From: Aggregatibacter aphrophilus ATCC 33389
GTDB lineage: Bacteria > Pseudomonadota > Gammaproteobacteria > Enterobacterales > Pasteurellaceae
Direction of reading: 5' to 3'
Length of the DNA: 64,000 nt
NCBI RefSeq assembly: GCF_900636915.1
Contig: NZ_LR134327.1
Span: forward strand, 2,108,001 to 2,172,000
Positions 44,567-53,298 of this stretch are shown here, piece after piece. Each line of letters starts with the position of its first letter. Position 1 is the first letter of the stretch. Position numbers and translations under genes: made by a program. A model generated the notes under the pieces. It saw only the letters and a program-made list of their open reading frames with translations. It was not told where the DNA came from and searched no databases.

Positions 44567-45571
44567 TCATCCGCGCACTGAATACACCTTAAACTTATTA
44601 TTTTTCGCCAATACCTCATGGTCGCCGAAATGTTGATCCAGCCAGTCGGCATAAGGCAAAAAGGCATTCGCCACAATGCGCAATTCACCACCGGTTTTAA
44701 GATGCCATTTTGCTTGTTTAATCAATTCGTTAACGGCAGTATAAGCGGTATCAATGCCATCATGAAACGGCGGGTTGGAGATGATCAGGTCAAATTTTCC
44801 TTCCACATGAGAAAACACATCACTTGCCAGCACCGTGCCTTGCAACTGATTTTCTCTCAACGTTCGCTGTGCCGATTCAAGTGCCATAGCGTGAATATCC
44901 GTCATCACAAGCTTAGTTTTCGGATGATGTTTTTGAATGTAACTCCCAATCACGCCTGCGCCACAACCGATATCCAGTACATCGCCCGACACATTTTTTA
45001 AGGTGGACAACAATAATGCGGTACCGCCATCCAGTTCGGCGGCGCTGAATACGCCCGGTAACGCATACACGGTGACATCGGCAAGTTGTGGGTGTTGGTA
45101 AGATTTCCAGAAGGAATTCAGCTCAAAGTGCGGTGGATTTTCTAGCTGAAAATGATAAAGACTACAACGGCGGGCAGAGTCGATTTTGTGAATATCGCCG
45201 AAGTCCGCAAGCATATTTTCGGCAGAACGTACGCCGCTACGATTTTCGCCGACAATGAGTATTTCTTGCCCCACCGGGCTTTTGGCGAGAATTTGCATTA
45301 ATTGGAAATGGCATTCCTGCTTGTTCTTCGTCCAATAAAACAGGATCAAATCGGCTTGGCGTTGAAATTCGAGGGAAAAATCCACCGCACTTTGTTGCTT
45401 TTGATTTTCTCGGTTGGCGTAATCAAAATACCAACTCCAAGCACGAGCGTTAAAACCTTGGCGTCGTAAATCGGAAAGAAAATCATCGTTCACCGCGCCG
45501 GTAAGTAATAACGATTTTCCCGTTAAAAAATCCAAATGCCGTTCCAACACTTCGCTTTCTGCACAAATCAC
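44567..45571 (-). CDS. rsmC: 16S rRNA (guanine1207-N2)-methyltransferase RsmC
   Basis: Methylates G1207 of 16S rRNA in the 30S subunit, 334 residues. The N-terminal domain is a degenerate methyltransferase fold (LILFYWTKNKQECHFQLM, IVGENRSGVRSAENML). The C-terminal domain holds SAM-binding motif VLDIGCGAGVIGSYI and the catalytic NPPFH near 240. It diverges from holD, with about 67 bp between the two starts. Confidence 0.95.
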   Translation of the reverse strand: MICAESEVLERHLDFLTGKSLLLTGAVNDDFLSDLRRQGFNARAWSWYFDYANRENQKQQSAVDFSLEFQRQADLILFYWTKNKQECHFQLMQILAKSPVGQEILIVGENRSGVRSAENMLADFGDIHKIDSARRCSLYHFQLENPPHFELNSFWKSYQHPQLADVTVYALPGVFSAAELDGGTALLLSTLKNVSGDVLDIGCGAGVIGSYIQKHHPKTKLVMTDIHAMALESAQRTLRENQLQGTVLASDVFSHVEGKFDLIISNPPFHDGIDTAYTAVNELIKQAKWHLKTGGELRIVANAFLPYADWLDQHFGDHEVLAKNNKFKVYSVRG

Positions 45572-45638
45572 GCTATTAATCCTCTGCCTTATTGGTTAAA
45601 ATGGGCGCCCATTATACTGGATTGAATTGATTTTAGAT

Positions 45639-46079
45639 ATGCAAGAAACGCGCCAACCTTACTCCCGTCGAGATGTATTACTGCAACAAATGGGCATCAG
45701 CCAATGGCAGCTCCATCGCCCTGATGTGTTGCTGGGCGCTATCAATATTGCCGTGCCGGAGCATATTCGTTTGATTATCGTCAGTCAGCAAAATCTGTTG
45801 CAGCAGCCTGTTGTGCAGGATGTGTTACGCAGCTTGACGCTTAATAGCAAGCAAGTATTAAACATCACGTTTGAGCAGCTTACTTATTTGCAAGTCAACC
45901 ACGAAGTCAGTTATTGGTTGCTTTCTAAAAACACATCAAACAACGACCGCACTTTACCTTTCCAACAACCGTTAAATGTCTGGCAGTCTGATGATCTTGA
46001 GGAATTTAAACAAAATCCGCAGGCAAAGCGTCAATTTTGGCAAACCATTCAACAATCCCCTTCCATCAATGCCGAATAA
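45639..46079 (+). CDS. holD: DNA polymerase III psi subunit HolD
   Basis: Clamp-loader accessory protein of about 146 residues that links the chi subunit to the gamma/tau complex. The N-terminal segment SRRDVLLQQMGISQWQLHRPDVLLGAI is the conserved chi/gamma-binding region, and LLSKNTSNN-like central sequence follows. ATG 45639 is chosen over a TTG at 45627; neither has a strong ribosome-binding site. It is followed 12 bases later by rimI, the usual holD-rimI pair. Confidence 0.88.
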   Translation: MQETRQPYSRRDVLLQQMGISQWQLHRPDVLLGAINIAVPEHIRLIIVSQQNLLQQPVVQDVLRSLTLNSKQVLNITFEQLTYLQVNHEVSYWLLSKNTSNNDRTLPFQQPLNVWQSDDLEEFKQNPQAKRQFWQTIQQSPSINAE

Positions 46080-46091
46080 CAAGGATCTGTC

Positions 46092-46535
46092 GTGATAACC
46101 ATTTCGCTGATTGAAGAACAAGACTTTGACGAACTTTATGCCATTGAGCAGGCGGCTCACGCCGTGCCTTGGAGTTTAGGCACGTTGAAAAATAACCAAG
46201 GCGAGCGTTATCTCAATTTAAAGATCCTCGAAGAAAATAAGATTTACGGGTTTGCTATTTGTCAGACCGTACTAGATGAAGCCACCTTATTTAATATTGC
46301 TATCGATCCGCAAAAACAAGGTTTGGGACTCGGACGACAACTCTTAAACGAACTCATCACCCAACTCAGACAAAAAGGCATTTTGACATTGTGGCTAGAA
46401 GTGCGCGAATCCAATAAAAAAGCCCTGGCGCTTTATGATTCGCTGGGCTTTAATCAGGTGGATATCCGCAAAAACTATTACCCCACTGTCGATGGCAAAC
46501 GAGAAAATGCTGTGGTGATGGCTGCGTATTTATAA
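46092..46535 (+). CDS. rimI: Ribosomal protein bS18 alanine N-acetyltransferase RimI
   Basis: GNAT acetyltransferase of 147 residues that acetylates the N-terminal alanine of ribosomal protein S18. The acetyl-CoA motif is ATLFNIAIDPQKQGLGLGRQLLNEL (residues about 66-90), followed by LWLEVRESNKKALALYDSLGF, as in RimI. It starts with GTG 46092 after AAGGAT. Second gene of the holD-rimI unit and convergent with recC two bases downstream. Confidence 0.94.
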   Translation: MITISLIEEQDFDELYAIEQAAHAVPWSLGTLKNNQGERYLNLKILEENKIYGFAICQTVLDEATLFNIAIDPQKQGLGLGRQLLNELITQLRQKGILTLWLEVRESNKKALALYDSLGFNQVDIRKNYYPTVDGKRENAVVMAAYL

Positions 46536-46537
46536 GG

Positions 46538-49500
46538 TTATTTTTCCTCCTTAATCGCTTGTAACATCGGCACAAACCACGCTTTCACCTGGTGATTTAT
46601 CCAATTCAAATCTAATTCCTGCGTTTGCACCAACACGCGCTGCCAATATAAATCGCCACGGGAATAATCATCACCTTCGGCAATTTTGGTTAGCCGCGCA
46701 AAACATTGTTCAAAATCGACCGCACTTTCATTGGAAATCAGTTCCAAATACGCGTCAATGCCCGTTGTCGGAATCAGCTGTAATTGTGCATATCCGGCTA
46801 AATAGCTTTCGACATAAATTTGCAGTTGCGCAACGGCCTCCGGTTGAGGCACCACATGAAAAATCTCGCGTTTGTCCTTGCCTTGAAAAATGGATTCCGT
46901 CGGCTGTGGCTGCGTGGCGCATAACAATAGATGATACAGCCAGGCCTCAATGCGATCTTTGTCTTTCACTGTCGCCATACGCCAAGTTACCCGCTGTGAA
47001 GGTTCGTCATACAGGCGATCCACGTTACCTGCCAAGGTAATTTCACCGTTTTTGGTCGGCACCGCCAATTGAGCAAAAAGGCTATGCGGAGTTTGTGACA
47101 CATAATCGATAATTTTCTCTTTAAACGCGTTCGTTTCCGCCAATAATTGATTGGCATACAAGGTAGCAAACTCACCGCGTGGCAGCACACCTTTCACTTT
47201 TTGGCGGGCAAAAAACGCATTTGTTTGGTCGCCATCAAACTCCACCAATTCCGCATGAATAGCGTATTTTTCCAAGGCGTTATCCAAGGCAAAATTTTCG
47301 CTATCGGCAATGCTTTCTTCCTGTTCGGAAAAATTAACGCCAAGACGACGCTCAAAGAAAAATTTCACCGGATTTTTTACAAAAGCCACCAAACGGGAAA
47401 ATTCAATGTCGCGCTCTTCTTCCCAAGCATCGAAATCCATGGGTTGAATAAAATCTTGCAAGATTCGACCAGCTTGTGAATTGGCCAACGGTAGCCATTG
47501 TTGCGCAAAAGATTGACTAAAAGTGCGGTCGTTTTTTTCAAAGTTTTTTCGACTGAATGCCGTCATGCCATGTTGTTGCACCAGTAATGCCCGCCAATCT
47601 TTGCCTTTATCCGGCAGATTTTCTACGATGTAATCCAATAACTGGCTCACCAATACGGAGGGCTCACGTTCTTGATTATCAGAAATGGAACGTCCAATGT
47701 AACTGATGTACAAATATTCCTGCGCAGACAGCAGTGCTTCAAGGAACAAATAACGATCGTCATCACGGCGTGCACGATCGCCTTTGATGCGATGATATTG
47801 CATTAAATCAAAACTATTGGCTTGTTGTTGGCGAGGATACTCACCATCATTCATCCCTAACAAACACACCACTTTGAACGGAATAGAACGCATGGGTAAT
47901 AAGGTGCAAAAATTCACTTTGCCCGCCAAAAAGCGATAGTGATTTGGGTTTTCTTCCAAAGCACTATTCATCACATCTGCCACAACATCAATGACTAAAG
48001 GTTGCTCAAAATGCACGTCCTGCAACTGTTCGGCAAATTGTTGAATCACGTCTTTTATATAAAACAAGGTTTCATTGGTTTCGGTTGTGACCGCAAAAAA
48101 ATCATCTGCCAATGCCGTTAAATACTGTTGCCACTGTGTGATGTTGAAGGAATGCTGTAAGGTTTGATACCACGCAAACAAGCGTTCTATAAATTCCGAC
48201 AATCGCCCGACTAACTGTCCTTTCAACCCAAAACTGTTATCTAACCCAAGGCTATCCTGCCAAATGCCGTTTTCCTCACGCAACGCATAACCAAGCAACA
48301 TTCGCTCTAAGCCCGCCTGCCATGAATTATAATTGGTTTCGCCGTCGGCATTTTTCTCCAACCCAAAACGCACGCCCGCATTTTTTACCCAATCACGAAT
48401 TTGAGCAAGATCCTGCAATTCAATGGCAAAACGTTCACGAATTGCCGGAATATCCAAAAACGCCAATACATCTTCCGCACTGAATGTACTTTCTTTTAGC
48501 TGTAGCAATGCTAAGAACCCGGCAATCAGCACATCATTTTCCGATAATTTGTTATCGGAAATAGAAAACGGAATGGCGCTGTTCGGTGCGCTGTTTTGCC
48601 CAAAGATCGCCTGAATATACGGCGTATATTTGTCAATATCCGCCACCATCACGATAATATCTTTCGGCGTAAGGTTTGGATCTGTTTGGAACAAATGCAA
48701 TAAATAATCTTGTAAGGTTTCCACCTCGCGCATCACGCTATGGCAAGAATGGAAGGTTAAAGAGCGGTCATTTTCCACATAATTTAACGGTTCGGTGCCA
48801 CTTGGCATTAAATGCAGAATCTGATGTTGTAATTGCGATAATAAATTACGCGGTGCAATCTCTACATAAGCTGAAATTTCCTGCGGTTCCAACTGTGTCA
48901 ATAAATAAGAAAAATCCCGTCCCAATTTTCCCCATGAAGCCAATAATGGGTTCCCTACCTGTAATTTTTCCTGATCGTAAGTCACATCCCATTGTTGCTG
49001 CACAAACTCAACTTGCTCCGCCGACAGTAACGGTTTTTCCCGCTGATTGCGATAATCGGTGCGCCGACGCAACGCTAATTTTTCTACAAATGTCGGATCC
49101 ACAATATCACCCCAATATTCCTCGCAAGGATTATTGAAGAACAAATGCACATCACAATATTGGCTAATCGCCTGAAATATTTCCAAATAGGCTTTTGGCA
49201 AGGCAGGAATACCGAAAATGAATAAGCGCTCGGGTAAAAAGAGCGGTCGATTTTCGCGGAGTTTTTCTAACAGTAACCGGTGTAAATGGGCGCGGTGTTG
49301 TACCAAATCCAACCCGGTATCGGTTTTTACCATTTGCACCAAAGCGCGCCACAATACGCCCTGCCATGTAATGTTCTGTTGAATCTGCGCCAGTAAACGA
49401 TCATTATCAACGCTTAATTGGCTTTCGATTTGTTGGCAAATTTCAACATCCCGATGCTCTTCCCAAGCGCTAATCCAATCGGGGCGGTAAACTAAATATT

Positions 49501-49915
49501 GGTCGAATAAATCGGCGATTTTCCCTGCCAATTGGTAGAGTTTGAACTGTTCCGACTGCGCGGAATGCGCCAAATAATGCCGTAATGGTTGGAAATCAGG
49601 TTGATGTAAATAGGCAGGAATCAAGCGAATTAAGCGCCACATCATGGCATTTTTGTTGAATTGGTTGCTTTGAGATACATCAGGTAAATTATCGGCATAA
49701 AGCTGCCAAATAAAACTGGCGGGCATCGGGAAAGCAAAATTCGCCGCAATGCCTTTTTGCTCGGCTATTTGCAATTGTAACCATTGCGCCATGCCCGGGC
49801 TTTGCACTAAAACGATTTCCGATTGGAGCGAATTACTCAGCGGTTGACGTTGAATTAACTCAACCAGAATGCTTTTTTGTACCTCAAGCTGATTGGAATG
49901 ATAAACGGTAAACAC
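46538..49915 (-). CDS. recC: Exodeoxyribonuclease V gamma chain RecC
   Basis: Chi-recognition subunit of the RecBCD helicase-nuclease, 1125 residues. The N terminus MFTVYHSNQLEVQKSILVELIQ matches the RecC opening. Inactivated helicase-like domains follow (IVLVQSPGMAQWLQLQIAE, FGIPALPKAYLEIF, ADIDKYTPYIQAIFG) and a C-terminal nuclease-like domain. GTG at 49915 is chosen because GGAGG (minus strand) precedes it by four bases; a start at 49969 would overlap comQ. recB and recD are not in the window. It lies 37 bp after comQ and is likely co-transcribed with the competence genes, at least in part. Confidence 0.95.
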   Translation of the reverse strand: MFTVYHSNQLEVQKSILVELIQRQPLSNSLQSEIVLVQSPGMAQWLQLQIAEQKGIAANFAFPMPASFIWQLYADNLPDVSQSNQFNKNAMMWRLIRLIPAYLHQPDFQPLRHYLAHSAQSEQFKLYQLAGKIADLFDQYLVYRPDWISAWEEHRDVEICQQIESQLSVDNDRLLAQIQQNITWQGVLWRALVQMVKTDTGLDLVQHRAHLHRLLLEKLRENRPLFLPERLFIFGIPALPKAYLEIFQAISQYCDVHLFFNNPCEEYWGDIVDPTFVEKLALRRRTDYRNQREKPLLSAEQVEFVQQQWDVTYDQEKLQVGNPLLASWGKLGRDFSYLLTQLEPQEISAYVEIAPRNLLSQLQHQILHLMPSGTEPLNYVENDRSLTFHSCHSVMREVETLQDYLLHLFQTDPNLTPKDIIVMVADIDKYTPYIQAIFGQNSAPNSAIPFSISDNKLSENDVLIAGFLALLQLKESTFSAEDVLAFLDIPAIRERFAIELQDLAQIRDWVKNAGVRFGLEKNADGETNYNSWQAGLERMLLGYALREENGIWQDSLGLDNSFGLKGQLVGRLSEFIERLFAWYQTLQHSFNITQWQQYLTALADDFFAVTTETNETLFYIKDVIQQFAEQLQDVHFEQPLVIDVVADVMNSALEENPNHYRFLAGKVNFCTLLPMRSIPFKVVCLLGMNDGEYPRQQQANSFDLMQYHRIKGDRARRDDDRYLFLEALLSAQEYLYISYIGRSISDNQEREPSVLVSQLLDYIVENLPDKGKDWRALLVQQHGMTAFSRKNFEKNDRTFSQSFAQQWLPLANSQAGRILQDFIQPMDFDAWEEERDIEFSRLVAFVKNPVKFFFERRLGVNFSEQEESIADSENFALDNALEKYAIHAELVEFDGDQTNAFFARQKVKGVLPRGEFATLYANQLLAETNAFKEKIIDYVSQTPHSLFAQLAVPTKNGEITLAGNVDRLYDEPSQRVTWRMATVKDKDRIEAWLYHLLLCATQPQPTESIFQGKDKREIFHVVPQPEAVAQLQIYVESYLAGYAQLQLIPTTGIDAYLELISNESAVDFEQCFARLTKIAEGDDYSRGDLYWQRVLVQTQELDLNWINHQVKAWFVPMLQAIKEEK

Positions 49916-49952
49916 ACAACCTCCGGGAATTCGCCAAATATAAATTGCGCTA

Positions 49953-50255
49953 TTATAAACTAATTTCACCGCGAGGATATTTCACCGTCACCTGATTTTG
50001 CCGACAAACCACCTGAAAACGAATATGATTTTGGTAAATATCCCTTTCACAAGACAGACCAAGGAACTGGCGTTGCCGTTGATTTTCGGCAATTTGGATC
50101 CCTTGAAAACGTTGGTAAATTTCCACCGCACTTTTACGTTGTGCATTACCCCATTGGTTAAACGTGAGAAAAATACCGCTAAATAAACTTAATGCCACCA
50201 ACAACGACAGCAAGCTCATGCCTTTCTGTCGAATAAAATTAAGGCGTGAAATCAT
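49953..50255 (-). CDS. comQ: Competence minor pseudopilin ComQ
   Basis: Short type IV pilin-like protein of 100 residues. After a brief basic leader (MISRLNFIRQKG) comes the hydrophobic stretch MSLLSLLVALSLFSGIFLTF, with prepilin peptidase cleavage expected after the glycine; the fifth mature residue is Leu instead of the usual Glu. Two cysteines (CERD, CRQN) may form a disulfide. It overlaps comP by 17 bases. It corresponds in position to the last gene of the H. influenzae comNOPQ operon, which is needed for DNA uptake. Confidence 0.85.
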   Translation of the reverse strand: MISRLNFIRQKGMSLLSLLVALSLFSGIFLTFNQWGNAQRKSAVEIYQRFQGIQIAENQRQRQFLGLSCERDIYQNHIRFQVVCRQNQVTVKYPRGEISL

Positions 50256-50925
50256 ACCAACTCTTCTCCGCTAAACGCCAACGGCTGTATTGTTGCACAA
50301 TCTGTGTTGCAACGGATTTTGAATAAGTCACTTTGATATTTTCATCTAAAGTTAATCGCCCTTTCGTAATAATCGAACCGCTAATTTTGCCTTGACCGCG
50401 AATATGTAAATCGCCTTCGGCGACAATCACCGCATTCACGTTTTTGTCAATCTCCCATTCGGTTTCACCTACACCAAACCAATACAATGCTACAGAGGGA
50501 GACTTAGCTAAGATTAACGGTGGCGACTGCAGTTGTTGACGAAAAAGTGCAAGCCCCGCTTCGGAAATAAACTGATCAAACAATTTTTCATGATTGTTTC
50601 GCACCAGCTGTTTTTGAAACAATTTATCCCGGCGGCACCACACATAATGCCTCACGCCATCAACGAATCGATTGTTATCCAAGCGGAATGTCAATAAAAA
50701 CGTATCGCCGCTTTCCTGCGTGGAAAGCTGTTCGCAACGCGCATTTTTCTCCGTAAAGCTGAGATGTTGCAAGGTTAGATGTTGTTCCGCATATAAATGT
50801 CGCTGAGAGGCAATGGATGAATACAAACGAAGTAAATCATCGTTAAATAGCATGGCAAGAAGCAAAACACCACTGAGCAACACCAACAAGGTGATTGTCA
50901 TCATGCCGCGTTGAGCCTTTATCAT
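50239..50925 (-). CDS. comP: Competence pseudopilin operon protein ComP
   Basis: Protein of 228 residues with a basic leader (MIKAQRG) and a hydrophobic helix (MMTITLLVLLSGVLLLAMLF), as in PilX/PulK-like minor pseudopilins. The remainder is soluble, with strand-rich sequence near 160-200 (VNAVIVAEGDLHIRGQGKISGSIITKG). It overlaps comO by four bases (ATGA). It matches the third gene of comNOPQ in H. influenzae, required for competence. Confidence 0.85.
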   Translation of the reverse strand: MIKAQRGMMTITLLVLLSGVLLLAMLFNDDLLRLYSSIASQRHLYAEQHLTLQHLSFTEKNARCEQLSTQESGDTFLLTFRLDNNRFVDGVRHYVWCRRDKLFQKQLVRNNHEKLFDQFISEAGLALFRQQLQSPPLILAKSPSVALYWFGVGETEWEIDKNVNAVIVAEGDLHIRGQGKISGSIITKGRLTLDENIKVTYSKSVATQIVQQYSRWRLAEKSWYDFTP

Positions 50926-51665
50926 GGTACTCCTCCGTTTAATAACGGCACAACGATAGCGGTTTCGTAGATAATTTTTTTATTCTGCTTTAAATTCCCA
51001 ATTAAACGCACTTCAATGCCTTTTTGTTCCGCCAGCCAATCAAAGGTTAAATGAGAGATTTCATATTCTTTATCATCTAACAAATCCACCCAACCACCGT
51101 GATTACAGGCAGATTGTTGGGTATAGCGTTGGCAATCTTCTAAACTGCAATTTTGTTTCACCGCACTTTTATACGTTAAACGGGTTTCCAGCATTTTTTT
51201 ATTGAGCCGATAACCGAATAATTCGCGTTCAATTTCTTTGGTTGCATTTCGCCCATTCGCCAGACAAGTATCGCCTTTATATTGCCCTCCCACACAACCG
51301 TTAACATCAAGATCATAAAAAAATACAACACAACTGTTGTTTTTCTCTGCATTCATTTGAGCGATAGTAATTGCAGACGGCTGATTCGGTTGTTCAAATA
51401 AGGACAAGTTATCTTTTGTTAACTTCTCGCTCACTGCCCGAAAACCGGTACGCGCCAAATCTTTTCCCATAAGCTGAACAACGCGTTGTAACTCCGTTTG
51501 TAACTGCAAACGTAAAAGAATCTCCTGATTCTGTTGCTGATGTTGACTATAAAACTGCAAAATTACCAAGAGTAAAAACGAAGAAAGCGACACCGAAAGC
51601 ATTAAGCTCACCAAACTTTGTCCCGAATAGTATTTTTGTTTTAACCTAATTCTATTCTTCATCAT
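50922..51665 (-). CDS. comO: Competence pseudopilin operon protein ComO
   Basis: PilW/PulJ-like minor pseudopilin of about 247 residues. The leader MMKNRIRLKQKYYSG is followed by QSLVSLMLSVSLSSFLLLVIL, with cleavage expected after the glycine. The body has several cysteines (NNSCVVFFYD, NGCVGGQYKGDTCL, NCSLEDCQRY, SACNHGGW). The start is uncertain: GTG 51671, ATG 51665 and ATG 51662 are in frame and all overlap the comN end, so translation is probably coupled. Confidence 0.85.
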   Translation of the reverse strand: MMKNRIRLKQKYYSGQSLVSLMLSVSLSSFLLLVILQFYSQHQQQNQEILLRLQLQTELQRVVQLMGKDLARTGFRAVSEKLTKDNLSLFEQPNQPSAITIAQMNAEKNNSCVVFFYDLDVNGCVGGQYKGDTCLANGRNATKEIERELFGYRLNKKMLETRLTYKSAVKQNCSLEDCQRYTQQSACNHGGWVDLLDDKEYEISHLTFDWLAEQKGIEVRLIGNLKQNKKIIYETAIVVPLLNGGVP

Positions 51666-52173
51666 TAACACAGGCGCTTAAGGATTGGTTATCTTTTAAC
51701 TTCAAACTACCCACATTAAAAAATGAAAATAGGGTTCGTTGATGATTCGCTTGTAACACAAAACAGGCTGTTGACGCCGTGTTCCGAATACCACTCAAAC
51801 GGGTAAATTCAAAAGGATAGTAACGCTTGCTGATTAATATGGTGTCTTCAAATGTAGGATAGTAAAAATGTGCGGAAACCTCTTGCGGGCAATGCTGCGG
51901 GTTGAGGCAATCACATAATTTGTCACTCTTAATTTGAGCAGTGAGGCACCAACGTTGCGTCATTTGATGGCGATTCGCAATTAAAAACCAAATGTCGGAT
52001 GAATTTTCCACTCTAGCCTGAATTTGACGCAAAAAGATATACAGCTTTTGTTGTTCTTTCTGCAAAATATTTTGCTGACGATGCTGCTGCCATGCGGGAA
52101 GCGACAATGTGAGCAATACACTTATTATCAGCAGGGCGATTAAGATTTCTAACAGGGTAAATCCCTTTTGCAT
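51652..52173 (-). CDS. comN: Competence pseudopilin ComN
   Basis: First gene of the comNOPQ operon, 173 residues. It has a textbook type IV prepilin start: MQKG then FTLLEILIALLIISVLLTLSLPAW, cleaved after the glycine with Glu at mature position 5. The C-terminal body has paired cysteines (CLTAQIKSDKLCDCLNPQHC). The start at 52173 follows AAAGGAAC; a frame from 52197 would include upstream uptake-signal sequence. Under the CRP-S site at 52239-52260, so expression should require Sxy and CRP and rise on starvation. Confidence 0.9.
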   Translation of the reverse strand: MQKGFTLLEILIALLIISVLLTLSLPAWQQHRQQNILQKEQQKLYIFLRQIQARVENSSDIWFLIANRHQMTQRWCLTAQIKSDKLCDCLNPQHCPQEVSAHFYYPTFEDTILISKRYYPFEFTRLSGIRNTASTACFVLQANHQRTLFSFFNVGSLKLKDNQSLSACVNDEE

Positions 52174-52238
52174 AAACGTTCCTTTTTTTGACCGCACTTT
52201 AATCAGACTAAGAATAAAAAGGAATGCTCAAGGAGAGT

Positions 52239-52260
52239 TTTTGCGATCCGGATCGCAAAA
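52239..52260 (-). promoter_or_regulatory. CRP-S (Sxy-dependent) competence promoter site
   Basis: A perfect 22-bp palindrome with core TTGCGATCCGGATCGCAA. It has the TGCGA half-sites and A/T flanks that define CRP-S sites in Pasteurellaceae competence genes. A TATTCT on the minus strand (52211-52216) is a plausible -10, which places the site near -45. Confidence 0.92.
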
Positions 52261-52350
52261 CATAAAAATTTGTAAGAGAAATAAATTAGGAGTAATACAA
52301 AATTACAACATAAAGATATCTAAAGTGATTAACTAGACAGTAGGGATAGT

Positions 52351-52427
52351 TGGTGGGTCGTATAGGATTCGAACCTATGACCAATGGATTAAGAGTCCAC
52401 TGCTCTACCAGACTAAGCTAACGACCC
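52351..52427 (-). tRNA. tRNA-Lys (anticodon CUU)
   Basis: 77-nt cloverleaf on the minus strand with acceptor GGGTCGT/ACGACCC, D arm GCTTAGTCTGGTAGAGC, anticodon stem GTGGA/TCCAT with loop CTCTTAA, T arm ATAGGTTCGAATCCTAT and encoded CCA. The anticodon is CUU. The D loop is one base longer than in the neighbouring tRNA-Lys(UUU). Confidence 0.93.
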
Positions 52428-52450
52428 ATTTGGGAAATACAGCTTTAAAT

Positions 52451-52526
52451 TGGTGGGTCGTGAAGGATTCGAACCTTCGACCAACGGATTAAAAGTCCGC
52501 TGCTCTACCGACTGAGCTAACGACCC
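52451..52526 (-). tRNA. tRNA-Lys (anticodon UUU)
   Basis: 76-nt cloverleaf on the minus strand with acceptor GGGTCGT/ACGACCC, D arm GCTCAGTCGGTAGAGC, anticodon stem GCGGA/TCCGT with loop CTTTTAA, T arm GAAGGTTCGAATCCTTC and encoded CCA. The anticodon is UUU. Confidence 0.96.
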
Positions 52527-52774
52527 AAGTAACATTTAACAACGAGCGCTTATAATACTGATTTTAATTTAATAATCAATAAAAAATTTTGTTTTTTTAC
52601 TTATTTGCCTGAATACTCATCAGGAACTATGAGTATTATATCAATAAAGTGTGCTCAAAAAAATTCATTGAATTTTGACTATCGGTTTTGATAAGAGTCT
52701 CTAGACCAATGAGAGAATAGTGGTAAAAGAATAGTTACACTATTTCTAAAAATAACACTCACATACATAAAAAC

Positions 52775-52804
52775 AAAAAAACCAGGTAGAATCCCGGTTT
52801 TTTT
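52775..52804 (-). terminator. Terminator after pal
   Basis: AAAAAACC-A-GG pairs with CC-C-GGTTTTTT around a six-base loop; on the minus strand the stem ends in a long T run. It closes the tol-pal operon 15 bases after the pal stop. Confidence 0.8.
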
Positions 52805-52819
52805 GTACGATACTGTAAA

Positions 52820-53284
52820 TTAGTATGCTAACACTGCACGACGGTTTTTAGAGTATACAGCTTCATCATGTCCTAACTCAGCTGGTTTTTCTTCACCGTA
52901 AGAAACGGTAGAGATTTGGCCAGCTTGAACACCTTTAGAAGTTAGGTAATTTTGTACGGCATGCGCACGGCGTTCACCTAATGCCATGTTGTATTCTGGT
53001 GTACCACGTTCATCGGTATGACCTTCAACACGTACACTTGTTGCTGGAGTTGCGTTTAAGTATGCAGCGTGAGCATCTAAGATTTGAACATATTCGCCTT
53101 GAATATCGTATTTATCGAAACCGAATAATACGGTGTTATAACGTTGTTGCAAATCTTGAACGGAATAGCCGCCAAAAGTTTGGCCGTTGCTGCCATTACC
53201 GTTCTCAGTTTTGTTGGAAGATCCACAAGCTGCTAGCACAGCTACTGAACCAGCAACTAATAGTGCTTTAGTCAATTTATTCAT
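52820..53284 (-). CDS. pal: Peptidoglycan-associated lipoprotein Pal (P6)
   Basis: Outer-membrane lipoprotein of 154 residues that binds peptidoglycan and TolB. The signal [20 protein letters not shown] has its lipidated cysteine at position 20. A Gly/Asn-rich linker leads to an OmpA-like domain ([36 protein letters not shown]) with the peptidoglycan-binding Asp and Arg. It is the homologue of the H. influenzae P6 antigen. Last gene of the tol-pal operon. Confidence 0.97.
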   Translation of the reverse strand: MNKLTKALLVAGSVAVLAACGSSNKTENGNGSNGQTFGGYSVQDLQQRYNTVLFGFDKYDIQGEYVQILDAHAAYLNATPATSVRVEGHTDERGTPEYNMALGERRAHAVQNYLTSKGVQAGQISTVSYGEEKPAELGHDEAVYSKNRRAVLAY

Positions 53285-53298
53285 TGATTTCTCCTTGT

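Noticed and set aside
49916-49969. Upstream extension of recC
   Set aside because: It overlaps comQ and adds 18 residues absent from RecC; the GTG with GGAGG is better.
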